Source: Yoonia sp. (GTDB lineage: Bacteria; Pseudomonadota; Alphaproteobacteria; Rhodobacterales; Rhodobacteraceae). From it: DNA of 5,660 nt. The position numbers were made by a program, and so were the translations under genes. Under the pieces are notes generated by a model. The model was given only the letters and a program-made list of their open reading frames with translations. It made no database searches and was not told the origin of the DNA. This document shows positions 1-5,660 of the stretch, one piece after another. The stretch covers positions 1 to 5,660 of the forward strand of contig JAPKCP010000213.1 in assembly GCA_028822885.1 (NCBI GenBank), read 5' to 3'. Position 1 is the first letter of the stretch; every line of letters begins with the position of its first letter.

Positions 1-89
1 GGGAATATTCGATCAGCGACCTCGCCGAAGTGTTCGCGGTTTCAAGGCCAACCGTCTATCGCACCCTGAACCGAATAAGTACCGTTTAG
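1..89 (+). CDS. Serine recombinase (resolvase/invertase), C-terminal fragment cut by window edge
   Basis: The frame beginning with the full codon at position 3 reads 28 residues and stops at TAG 87-89. It contains the stretch SISDLAEVFAVSRPTVYRTL, which matches the C-terminal helix-turn-helix of Tn3-type resolvases and DNA invertases: the turn lies around AVSRPTV and the recognition helix around PTVYRTLNR. In this family that domain binds the recombination site, while the catalytic serine domain lies about 120-140 residues upstream and is outside the window. Whether the complete gene is intact therefore cannot be judged. The protein probably belongs to a transposon or integrated element on the left of the polysaccharide genes. 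Confidence in the family is good; resolvase and invertase cannot be separated from this piece. Confidence 0.8.
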   Translation, partial: EYSISDLAEVFAVSRPTVYRTLNRISTV

Positions 90-245
90 GATACCGCCCT
101 TCTAAACGCATAGATCGCCTATGATACGATTCCGCCCTCTACCGGACTCGACCCCTAACCTTCCGACAATCTCTGCGGGCTGGGGTCTCTTAATGCCCAT
201 CTTTGGGTCTTCGCTTTCCTAATTATAGGGGCGGACCACTTCAAA

Positions 246-254
246 AAGGGGAGG
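246..254 (+). promoter_or_regulatory. Shine-Dalgarno-like AAGGGGAGG ahead of a short ORF
   Basis: AAGGGGAGG lies 3 bp before ATG 258. It is the strongest ribosome-binding-like sequence upstream of the flippase, but that ATG is not in the flippase frame. The AAGGGG part has a 6-7 nt spacing and the GGAGG part only 3 nt, so its efficiency is uncertain. Confidence 0.4.
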
Positions 255-257
255 CTC

Positions 258-302
258 ATGCAAAGTTCTTTGGAACTAGTAATTTTCATATCGCCGCGCT
301 AA
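258..302 (+). CDS. Possible 14-residue leader peptide upstream of flippase
   Basis: ATG 258 opens a 14-codon frame (peptide MQSSLELVIFISPR) that ends at TAA 300-302, 35 nt before the preferred flippase start. It is supported by the AAGGGGAGG stretch just upstream. The flippase start at 338 has no recognisable Shine-Dalgarno sequence, so termination of this short frame followed by reinitiation at 338 would be one way for the flippase to be translated. The peptide has no run of a single amino acid of the kind found in classical attenuation leaders. It may equally be a chance ORF or a relic of an earlier start. This is an inference from position alone. Confidence 0.25.
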   Translation: MQSSLELVIFISPR

Positions 303-337
303 ACGGCACGCGTAGAGCATCAACTTGGCAATGCCCC

Positions 338-1828
338 ATGGACCCAGCAACCGATGACCCTCGCGATGCATTCTTCGATGTAGAACACCTGCGGTATGAT
401 ATTGGCTCCCGCACTGGGCGTTCCGTCGCTAACATACTGTTTTTTTCGGTGCTAAAACTGTTTATAGCGTTGGGAACGACAGCTATTTTAGCCCGCTTGG
501 TATCTCCTGAGCAACAGGGTTTGATTGCACTCGCTGTCCCCTTTGTTTTGGTTGCTGTTGGCCTATCTGAATTTGGGCTCGCGCAAGCTATCACCCAAAT
601 GCCTAAAGTAACCCATCAACTTGCAAGTACATTGTTTTGGTTCAACGTTGCTTTGGGGACCATATTAACCGTGACTGTTGCGGGCATCGGAAGTTTTGCG
701 GCCATTTTTTTCAGCCAACCAAAGGTTGCCTTTGTTTTCTGGATTTTATCCCCCTATATCTTCCTCACAGTCCTTAATACACAGTACATGGCTCTACTCC
801 GCCGCCGCATGCAGATACGATTACTTGAAAGCTGCGTCTTCTTGGCGACCCTGATTGCCTCTTTTTGTGCAATAATTGTTGCAGTTGCTGGATACGGGGT
901 AGCCGCCCTTATCGTACAGCTTTTAGCGCAACAATCATTGACGTTTTTCTTCTTGGTTTATTCGACAGGCTGGCGGCCTTCTGTGCCTTGGGGAATTCAG
1001 TTATCCGGCGCTAAAAAGGCGCTAGCTTTTGGCGGATACTTGGCAGCGGAACGCCTTCTAAGCGACCTTACCCGTACACTTCAGATCTCAATCATCGGCC
1101 GCTCTCTGGGCGAAGCTGCTGCAGCCCTCTACTACCGTAGCGAGACATTTGCGTTGATGCCGCAACGCCGGATCATTTCGCCACTGTCCGCAGCTTTCAT
1201 TCCTTCGCTCAGTCGATTGCAAGACGATGGAGCGGCGTTTCGCACTATGCTGCTCCAACAGATCGTGCGTTCCAACGCAATATTGATACCCTTGGGCGCA
1301 TTTCTCTGTGTCAGTCCAGATCTAGTCGTTCTGGTTCTGCTTGGGCCAGATTGGATTGAAGCAGTTCCAATTTTGGCCTGGCTTGGCGTCCTGGTACTCA
1401 CAGGCGTTTCATTGAGTTGCTTTTCTTGGGCGCTGGTCGCTTCAGGACATAGCCGTGAGTTATTCTATTTCAGAGTATGTGTAACAGCGCTAATCGCCGC
1501 TGCCCTAGCGCTGAGTTACCACGCAGGACTCGTCCCGATCGTACGCGCCTATGTGATTGTCTACGCTATCCTATCCTTACCTCTGCTATGCGTCTTTGTC
1601 GTCAAATATACAGTCATTACATCTGCCGATGTCGCAACAAGCCTTGGCCAATCAAGCTTGTTTGCTATTAGCCTGTTGGGAGCAGGTTTCGCCGTGCGGT
1701 GGTCTTTAGATAACTCTTTGATCATAGAAGGGATAACCGCTGGGGGAGCTATAATAACGGTATTTGGCATAAGGCTGTTGATGGATCACCAACTCCTAAA
1801 GGATATTAGGTCAACGTTGAGGCACTAA
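338..1828 (+). CDS. Polysaccharide flippase, MOP superfamily (Wzx/WzxC-like)
   Basis: This 496-residue integral membrane protein most resembles lipopolysaccharide and exopolysaccharide flippases, which move undecaprenyl-linked repeat units to the periplasmic face of the inner membrane. Hydrophobic segments are spread over the whole chain, roughly at residues 31-52, 61-85, 98-125, 131-150, 163-185, 187-208, 314-336, 344-366, 379-397, 401-423, 438-455 and 464-482, fitting the 12 to 14 helices usual for the family. Family-like stretches are the RTGRS motif (25-29) before the first helix, LARLVSPEQQGLIAL (51-65), VTHQLASTLFWFNVALG (91-107) and GPDW (336-339). ATG 338 is preferred because the length then fits the family and the protein begins just before the usual amphipathic N-terminal segment; a TTG at 203 would add 45 unlikely residues. 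No good Shine-Dalgarno sequence precedes 338. It is the only plus-strand gene of the group and converges on the pyruvyl transferase gene. Sugar specificity cannot be read from sequence. Confidence 0.88.
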   Translation: MDPATDDPRDAFFDVEHLRYDIGSRTGRSVANILFFSVLKLFIALGTTAILARLVSPEQQGLIALAVPFVLVAVGLSEFGLAQAITQMPKVTHQLASTLFWFNVALGTILTVTVAGIGSFAAIFFSQPKVAFVFWILSPYIFLTVLNTQYMALLRRRMQIRLLESCVFLATLIASFCAIIVAVAGYGVAALIVQLLAQQSLTFFFLVYSTGWRPSVPWGIQLSGAKKALAFGGYLAAERLLSDLTRTLQISIIGRSLGEAAAALYYRSETFALMPQRRIISPLSAAFIPSLSRLQDDGAAFRTMLLQQIVRSNAILIPLGAFLCVSPDLVVLVLLGPDWIEAVPILAWLGVLVLTGVSLSCFSWALVASGHSRELFYFRVCVTALIAAALALSYHAGLVPIVRAYVIVYAILSLPLLCVFVVKYTVITSADVATSLGQSSLFAISLLGAGFAVRWSLDNSLIIEGITAGGAIITVFGIRLLMDHQLLKDIRSTLRH

Positions 1829-1837
1829 CCGTAAAAT

Positions 1838-3202
1838 CTAGCTGTGCGTCGCACGACCAACTTTCTGACGAATTCGAAGTGCATGATACCGTTTCGACAG
1901 CGCTGGGAAACGGTGCAAACCTCTAAGCAAACGACGCTTGATCTCCATTTTTGACATCACTGGCATTGCAGCCGTTTCCGAAGCACTGAGCTCTGCTGCC
2001 CTTTTTTGAGCATCTTTTACGACGGCGGGATCAATTTCACGCATCGTGACCAGCGCCAACAACAGGGTATCAAAGCTTTTGCGCGCAGCATCTTGTGCGC
2101 GAGCACGCGTCACTTTCAAATCACTCGCTGCCGTTGTCTCAAAGCACTTTGCTAGGCCTTCTGGTGTTGTCGTAACTGCTCCCGAAATGCCGACAGCTTT
2201 CAAGCAACCTTCGTGTTTACCATCCATACTGTGGCCAAGTACTGCTATTGGTTTTGCAAAAGCGACCGCTGTCACAGCACCATGTAAACTAGAGCCTATA
2301 TAGCCTGCGGATCCACCGATAAGCGCAGCGGTATCTTTGACGTTTATCAGTCCTCGGATCAAGGTACATTCTATACCTCGCTGTTCAAGGCGCACGCGTG
2401 CGATGTCGAGAAATGCTTCATCTTGAAGAAAATGGCAGATTGGTACGAGAGCCACGGGAAGACCGACAGTCTTCGAGATAGTCGCAACTGCGTCACACCA
2501 ACCGTCTAGATCATCTCCACCATACCCCATGGTCATTTGGACCGAAAGATATCCAGTCTTGATGTACACGTCAGGTAAATGTTTTTTGGTGAGCTGAGAC
2601 CACTCATCTTCGCTGCGCAGATGGTCAATCAGAAACATCGGGTCGACCTTTTTAGAAAAGCCAATGTCGCCAGATCTAATCCAAGATGCGGAAAACTCAT
2701 CACGGAACGCACAGTGACTTGCTCCGTTAAGAACTTGAGCAACCTTCTCATTTACCTCTGAACGCATTTTGATGGCACCCACGCAATGCGCCCCAAAGAA
2801 CTTCGGCCGTGCTTCCGTATCCAAAAATGATAATATTGGCATGACCCATAAGCGCATATACGCACTCAGCGTCTGTCTTGGAAAATTGAACGTACCTGCC
2901 GAATGCCCCATCCCAATCGTTTCTCCACCGATCAAGATAAGCGCGTCCTCGTCAAATGTTTGCGTTTCATCCAAATGTGTTGGAAGAGTATCAACCTTAT
3001 CAAAGCTTAAAATTAGAGCACAATTGTCCGTTGGGCTGTACAAATGAAACTGCGCATCCGGTATTTTTTGGGACAGCAAATGCTGATAGAGCTCTGGGAA
3101 CATGCAGTCCCCAAAATTTTCTACATCAAAAGTTCCGATTAGACCAATTTTCATAGGTTTAGTACCTTGTAGTGTCGCAAGAAATGCTTGTGGGAAGCTC
3201 AT
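1838..3202 (-). CDS. Polysaccharide pyruvyl transferase family protein
   Basis: The protein (454 residues from the ATG at 3202) resembles the CsaB/WcaK-type family, which transfers pyruvate from phosphoenolpyruvate to a sugar as a ketal and so gives the polysaccharide negative charge. Visible family features are the N-terminal strand and loop IGLIGTFDVENFGD (19-32), the glycine loop LILIGGETIG (88-97), FRDEFS (166-171), DP (187-188) and the hallmark GSSLHGAV (303-310) followed by AFAKPIAVLG. The start overlaps the stop of the upstream polymerase gene by ATGA (3199-3202), suggesting translational coupling. A second ATG at 3154 (residue 17), with AAGGT 9 nt before it, begins exactly at the family-typical MKIGLIG and may be the true start. 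The last 70 residues or so extend past the core and end in a strongly basic segment (418-450). No signal peptide or membrane helix is seen, so it should act in the cytoplasm. Some family members act on other substrates. Confidence 0.87.
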   Translation of the reverse strand: MSFPQAFLATLQGTKPMKIGLIGTFDVENFGDCMFPELYQHLLSQKIPDAQFHLYSPTDNCALILSFDKVDTLPTHLDETQTFDEDALILIGGETIGMGHSAGTFNFPRQTLSAYMRLWVMPILSFLDTEARPKFFGAHCVGAIKMRSEVNEKVAQVLNGASHCAFRDEFSASWIRSGDIGFSKKVDPMFLIDHLRSEDEWSQLTKKHLPDVYIKTGYLSVQMTMGYGGDDLDGWCDAVATISKTVGLPVALVPICHFLQDEAFLDIARVRLEQRGIECTLIRGLINVKDTAALIGGSAGYIGSSLHGAVTAVAFAKPIAVLGHSMDGKHEGCLKAVGISGAVTTTPEGLAKCFETTAASDLKVTRARAQDAARKSFDTLLLALVTMREIDPAVVKDAQKRAAELSASETAAMPVMSKMEIKRRLLRGLHRFPALSKRYHALRIRQKVGRATHS

Positions 3203-4779
3203 GTTTTTGTGGGTTTTTGGTCAAATGGATCACGCGAGAATTTGGGGCCAGAGCCTAGTTCACGTGCCTTTGGAGAAGCCCTACGGTCTTTAGGAAGCGT
3301 AGTAGATTTTGGCTCAGATGTATTTGTGTAAGACAGAACATGTGGCGCATGCGAATAACTTGAGTGAAGGTTCCTAGTATGTGCAACTGCGTTGGGCGTC
3401 CCTGTATTTTGGCGTACACCTTGTTTCCACTCCGAAGCAAAGCGCGTGAAACTTGACCTCTTTGGATCTAGAGCCTCGGGTAGTGCTTTCTCTTCAGTCT
3501 GAGAAGGATCTTCTTCTGGAAGGCGAGTCATCGCCGCACCAATACCGAGGAAAAACATAAATACTGGTAACATTTTGCCGAAGAGCGTCACTGTCCATGC
3601 ACCCAGGAACAAGCTTGCGGTCCCAATCAGCCAACCCATATAGAGTTTTTGGTAACCGATATCAGCAGTTCGTTGCTTCTTTTGGTAAAGTTTGACGCTT
3701 ATTATGCCCATGACAATCCAGAGCGCAAACACTGCGGGAATTCCACTATTCATCGCAAGAAATAGCCAGTGGTTGTCAATTGAATCTGTCATCCAGAATG
3801 GACGGGTCCAATTTTCAAAGTTTATCCCAACAAACGGATGTCTTCTGACATCATCAATCGAATAATCCCACTGCAACAATCTATAATATGCGGTATGAGG
3901 ATTGAATGTGAGTGTACCACCGATAAGCTTAATAATGCCTCGGTTGGATACCGCTTCAATCAACACAACAAAGCTGATCAACAGTGTACCAAAGATCATC
4001 GTTCGTCTCTTTATTGGCCGGGTAATTTTTTCGATGCCAACTAAGAGAAATTGCATAATTAGAAGCAACAAAGCGGCCGACGACAGAGCCAACAATGTGG
4101 CCATTAGCGTGAACGCTGCATGCGAAAGTCGCGCGCCCAGGCTACTCAGGGAATACCACGCCAGACTAAAGAGAGAGGCGCAAAACATACCAAACAAAAT
4201 TGGGTGTTCAAAGGTAGAAGCCGAACGGAGAAGGCCAACACGCGTATCGTCAGAGATATAGTAATCAAATCCAGTAAGTTTCTGCGGAAGTTCGTGAAGA
4301 TACCTGTAGTGTGATATCCCTTCCGGAATAGCGAGGATGCCTAGTATTGCCACTGTAACTGACAAGATAAGCGCTAGCCGTATGAATTGAGCGAATGTGA
4401 CGAGATATGTCCGAGCCACGCAATACGAGATTGCTACCTCCAAAAAAGTCTGCCCGATGATCTCAATACCGGCAGCCCCTCGTTTATAAAAATAGGCTAC
4501 TGAGACCCAGGAAATAAAGATGATAAAGAATACATCCTCGCTTTGCAGTTTATGATTTGTTATTGAACTAAAAATAACTGGGCCAGCCAATACAAGCAAG
4601 AAGAGCCGCGTCGGCGTAATCAGCAATTGCCCAATGTAGAACGAAAACTCGATCGGTATTAGGAACACAAACAGGTACAGCCCAACTATGATGGGCAGGG
4701 CAACTTGATCGACAGTTGCGTGTCTGACGGAAAAGCTGGCGGTCACTAAATTCACCTCTTGAAGCTCAGCGTTAGGCAT
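3199..4779 (-). CDS. O-antigen ligase/Wzy-like polymerase family membrane protein
   Basis: This 526-residue protein has about ten to twelve hydrophobic segments (roughly 28-48, 52-72, 83-97, 110-128, 132-151, 194-211, 219-247, 260-277, 338-363, 379-400 and 403-417). It carries the signature region of the Wzy/O-antigen-ligase family: RSASTFEHPILFG (185-197), then the large periplasmic loop YYRLLQWDYSIDDVRRHPF-VGIN (298-320) and DNHWLFLAMNSGIPA (335-349). In this family the loop arginines and the conserved H-P-G pattern help join lipid-linked glycans in the periplasm. Polymerase and ligase cannot be separated by sequence. After the last helix comes a 106-residue soluble tail (421-526) rich in Ser, Thr, Pro, Lys and Arg, without recognisable fold. 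ATG 4779 has no clear Shine-Dalgarno sequence; a GTG at 4746 has AAGAGGTG 6 nt before it and may be the real start (515 residues). The gene overlaps the pyruvyl transferase gene by 4 bp and lies 171 bp after the acetyltransferase gene. Confidence 0.85.
   Translation of the reverse strand: MPNAELQEVNLVTASFSVRHATVDQVALPIIVGLYLFVFLIPIEFSFYIGQLLITPTRLFLLVLAGPVIFSSITNHKLQSEDVFFIIFISWVSVAYFYKRGAAGIEIIGQTFLEVAISYCVARTYLVTFAQFIRLALILSVTVAILGILAIPEGISHYRYLHELPQKLTGFDYYISDDTRVGLLRSASTFEHPILFGMFCASLFSLAWYSLSSLGARLSHAAFTLMATLLALSSAALLLLIMQFLLVGIEKITRPIKRRTMIFGTLLISFVVLIEAVSNRGIIKLIGGTLTFNPHTAYYRLLQWDYSIDDVRRHPFVGINFENWTRPFWMTDSIDNHWLFLAMNSGIPAVFALWIVMGIISVKLYQKKQRTADIGYQKLYMGWLIGTASLFLGAWTVTLFGKMLPVFMFFLGIGAAMTRLPEEDPSQTEEKALPEALDPKRSSFTRFASEWKQGVRQNTGTPNAVAHTRNLHSSYSHAPHVLSYTNTSEPKSTTLPKDRRASPKARELGSGPKFSRDPFDQKPTKT
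4753..4760 (-). promoter_or_regulatory. Ribosome-binding site supporting a GTG start for the polymerase
   Basis: On the minus strand AAGAGGTG (4760-4753) is followed after 6 nt by GTG 4746-4744, in frame with the polymerase. The upstream ATG at 4779 has no comparable site. This argues for a start 11 codons inside the longest frame. The first hydrophobic segment is kept with either start. Confidence 0.5.
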
Positions 4780-4950
4780 ATCTTAAGGTAAGATTGCTCT
4801 CAAAGGGTTTCGAATATTCTGTATGCCATTTTTGAAACTGTTGCATTGACTTTCGTAGGCACTTGTTGAGGCCCTTAAGTCACTATCTTCATACGGCTGC
4901 TTACACCGCAATCATGGGGTGGTGCGTCATTAGAGCAATGCACAGTGACA
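4780..4950. other. 171-bp gap between acetyltransferase and polymerase genes
   Basis: Both flanking genes read leftward here. On the minus strand only tiny frames occur (for example 9 codons each), none with a good ribosome-binding site. Short inverted pairs such as CATT/AATG around 4928-4940 are too weak and lack a T tract to be called a terminator. No clear -35/-10 pair could be defended. The gap is long enough to hold a separate promoter for the polymerase and pyruvyl transferase genes. Confidence 0.4.
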
Positions 4951-5385
4951 TTAATCACTTGTGGGTGGGATCCTCCCGTAACTTAACAACTCGACGTCTT
5001 GGCGAATAACTTTGGCCGGGTTTCCCGCGACGATGCACCCCGCTGAAACTGATTTTGTGACCACCGAACCCGCACCGACAATGCAGCTATCGCCAATCTC
5101 GACACCCGGCAAAATTAATGATCTGCCACCTATAAAGCAGTTCTTCCCAATCCTTGTATGAGCGCGGAGATTGCGTGTCATATCATGAGCTAAAACGCGA
5201 ACATCAAATGCAATATAGGTGTGAGCCCCGACATGGATTCCTGCAGGATGGGTTTTGTCAAACTTAGCCGACAATGACATTTCCACACTGTGGTGGATAT
5301 CCATTTTCCAAAATAGCGTAAGCCAAGTTTTCTTTATAAAAACAAATAGCTTACGTAATTTTCGCAGTTCATTTAGGCTGCGCAT
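4951..5385 (-). CDS. Hexapeptide-repeat (left-handed beta-helix) acetyltransferase
   Basis: This 144-residue protein resembles short sugar O-acetyltransferases of the WcaF/NodL/maltose acetyltransferase type, which use acetyl-CoA to acetylate a hydroxyl (or amino) group on a sugar. Imperfect hexapeptide repeats run from about residue 50 to 125: IHVGAH, TRIGKN, CFIGGR, SLILPG, VEIGDS, CIVGAG, then the family-typical ending AGNPAKVIR (120-128). His67 in VLAHD is the likely catalytic base by analogy with the family. Residues 1-27 form a basic and hydrophobic helix-like segment that could touch the membrane. ATG 5385 is chosen because GAAGGA sits 7 nt before it; an open frame continues to a TTG at 5430 without such support. 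It is the first gene of the leftward set. The acceptor sugar is unknown. Confidence 0.85.
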   Translation of the reverse strand: MRSLNELRKLRKLFVFIKKTWLTLFWKMDIHHSVEMSLSAKFDKTHPAGIHVGAHTYIAFDVRVLAHDMTRNLRAHTRIGKNCFIGGRSLILPGVEIGDSCIVGAGSVVTKSVSAGCIVAGNPAKVIRQDVELLSYGRIPPTSD

Positions 5386-5392
5386 GAGTAGT

Positions 5393-5398
5393 TCCTTC
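5393..5398 (-). promoter_or_regulatory. Ribosome-binding site of the acetyltransferase gene
   Basis: GAAGGA reads on the minus strand (5398-5393) and is separated by 7 nt from ATG 5385. It decides the start in favour of the 144-residue protein over the 159-residue frame from TTG 5430. Confidence 0.65.
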
Positions 5399-5420
5399 AG
5401 ATTTATTAAGTAGTTGGTAA

Positions 5421-5449
5421 AGCACACCAAGCCCCGTTGGCATTGCCAA
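5421..5449 (-). promoter_or_regulatory. Weak candidate promoter of the acetyltransferase gene
   Basis: On the minus strand TTGGCA (5449-5444) resembles a -35 box (5 of 6 to TTGACA). It is followed after 17 nt by TGTGCT (5426-5421), a poor -10 box (3 of 6). Transcription would start near 5414, leaving a leader of about 30 nt with the ribosome-binding site inside. The -35 box is one arm of the palindrome at 5437-5449. The -10 match is weak, so this is only a suggestion. Confidence 0.2.
5437..5449. repeat. Perfect 13-bp palindrome TTGGCATTGCCAA, possible operator
   Basis: The arms TTGGCA (5437-5442) and TGCCAA (5444-5449) are exact inverted copies around one central base. The palindrome lies 52 bp upstream of the acetyltransferase start and overlaps its candidate -35 box, a position expected for a repressor or activator site. 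It is too tightly closed to form an RNA hairpin and lacks a T tract, so a terminator is unlikely. No regulator gene is present in the window, and the binding protein is unknown. Confidence 0.4.
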
Positions 5450-5472
5450 TTTGATCACAGTTTGTGAAGGGT

Positions 5473-5500
5473 TGGACCTGTCCCTCTTTCGTGCCGCCCC
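5473..5500 (-). mobile_element. Terminal end (right inverted repeat) of an IS3-family element
   Basis: The sequence starting TGGACCTGTCCCTCTTTC and running inward to GCCCC has the TG start and run of C residues common to IS3-family ends. It sits about 10 bp beyond the stop codon of the transposase remnant, the usual arrangement at the right end of such elements. The partner end is not in the window, so neither the inverted repeat nor a target duplication can be confirmed. Confidence 0.45.
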
Positions 5501-5510
5501 AAGTGCTCGT

Positions 5511-5597
5511 TTAAGCCACCTTGCGTTCGAAAGCGACGGGACTTTTCCAACCCAATGTTGCTTCAGGGACGAAGTTCAACAATCCTCGCCCCAGCAT
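5511..5597 (-). pseudogene. IS3-family transposase, C-terminal remnant
   Basis: The minus-strand frame that stops at TAA 5513-5511 ends in TLGWKSPVAFERKVA (codons 5558-5514). This fits the C-terminus of IS3-family OrfB transposases (pattern HSxLGxxSPxxFE), downstream of the catalytic DDE domain. Going upstream, the residues stop matching (LNFVPEA instead of a Tyr-Asn-x-Arg-Arg-x-His stretch) and the frame is closed by TGA at 5600-5598. Only about 15 residues are recognisable, so the gene is truncated or frameshifted here. In the neighbouring frame the codons for SLK precede the same spot, which would fit a small indel. The remnant lies next to the proposed IS end and shows past insertion just upstream of the acetyltransferase gene. 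Confidence 0.5.
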
Positions 5598-5660
5598 TCA
5601 ACACACCATCACAAGCAAAGTCCTACATCGCGGGCATGGATTTCTTCATGGGCGCGCGCA

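Larger units (their letters stand above)
90..337. other. Intergenic stretch between recombinase and flippase
   Basis: This 248-bp stretch has no convincing full gene. It contains a 6-bp inverted pair, GACCCC (150-155) and GGGGTC (182-187), a short CCCA/TGGG stem (196-207) without a T tract, and a TATA-rich patch around 220-228. None is strong enough to call a terminator or promoter. A purine-rich Shine-Dalgarno stretch and a 14-codon ORF lie within it and are listed separately. An open frame in phase with the flippase reaches back to a TTG at 203, but the extra 45 residues do not look like a flippase N-terminus. Confidence 0.5.

Noticed and set aside
150..187. Inverted pair GACCCC / GGGGTC as a transposon end or terminator
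   Set aside because: Only 6 bp match exactly, the loop is 26 nt and no T tract follows; the similarity to Tn3-type ends covers just the first few bases.
202..229. TTGGGT and TATAGG as a promoter for the flippase
   Set aside because: The spacing is 15 bp and both boxes are poor matches, so it cannot be told from chance in AT-rich DNA.
1844..1854. GTGCGTCGCAC palindrome near the end of the pyruvyl transferase gene as a terminator
   Set aside because: The stem is 4-5 bp with a loop of 1-3 nt, lies within the coding sequence, and only four T residues follow after a gap.
2046..3293. Several plus-strand open frames of 60-92 codons opposite the pyruvyl transferase and polymerase genes
   Set aside because: They lie antisense to well-supported genes, show no family motifs and have no ribosome-binding sites.
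5403..5430. TTGGTG and TAATAA (minus strand) as the acetyltransferase promoter
   Set aside because: The predicted start of transcription would fall inside the ribosome-binding site, leaving no room for it in the mRNA.
5386..5430. Extension of the acetyltransferase to a TTG start at 5430
   Set aside because: No ribosome-binding site precedes it, while ATG 5385 has GAAGGA at 7 nt.
5623..5660. Minus-strand frame ending in MKKSMPAM and running off the window
   Set aside because: Only about a dozen residues are visible with no recognisable family; it could be the end of another gene or IS frame but cannot be supported.

Overview
The window looks like an accessory piece of an alphaproteobacterial genome, most like a marine Rhodobacterales (roseobacter-type) chromosome or plasmid. 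This is inferred from the style of the proteins and the moderate GC content; no rRNA or other marker is present. It carries a cell-surface or exopolysaccharide gene group lying between traces of mobile DNA. No database search was possible, so family calls rest on motifs, length and membrane pattern.

Layout: positions 1-89 hold the C-terminal end of a Tn3/invertase-type serine recombinase, cut by the window edge. Positions 90-337 are non-coding apart from a possible 14-codon leader ORF (258-302) behind a purine-rich Shine-Dalgarno stretch. A MOP-superfamily polysaccharide flippase (Wzx-like) occupies 338-1828 on the plus strand. It converges, with a 9-bp gap, on a minus-strand set that reads in transcription order: a hexapeptide-repeat acetyltransferase (5385-4951), a 171-bp gap, a Wzy/O-antigen-ligase-like membrane protein (4779-3199), and a polysaccharide pyruvyl transferase family protein (3202-1838). 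The last two overlap by ATGA. Upstream of the acetyltransferase are a perfect 13-bp palindrome, and then the terminal end (5473-5500) and transposase C-terminal remnant (5511-5597) of an IS3-family element.

Together the four intact genes give an export and modification module: acetylation of a sugar, pyruvylation of a sugar, flipping of the lipid-linked repeat across the inner membrane, and polymerisation or ligation in the periplasm. No glycosyltransferase, priming transferase, Wza or Wzc is present, so those steps must be encoded elsewhere. I see no tRNA, rRNA, CRISPR array, toxin-antitoxin pair or clearly novel system. The most interesting points are the regulatory palindrome, the leader ORF before the flippase, the long soluble tails on two enzymes and the mobile-element remnants on both flanks.
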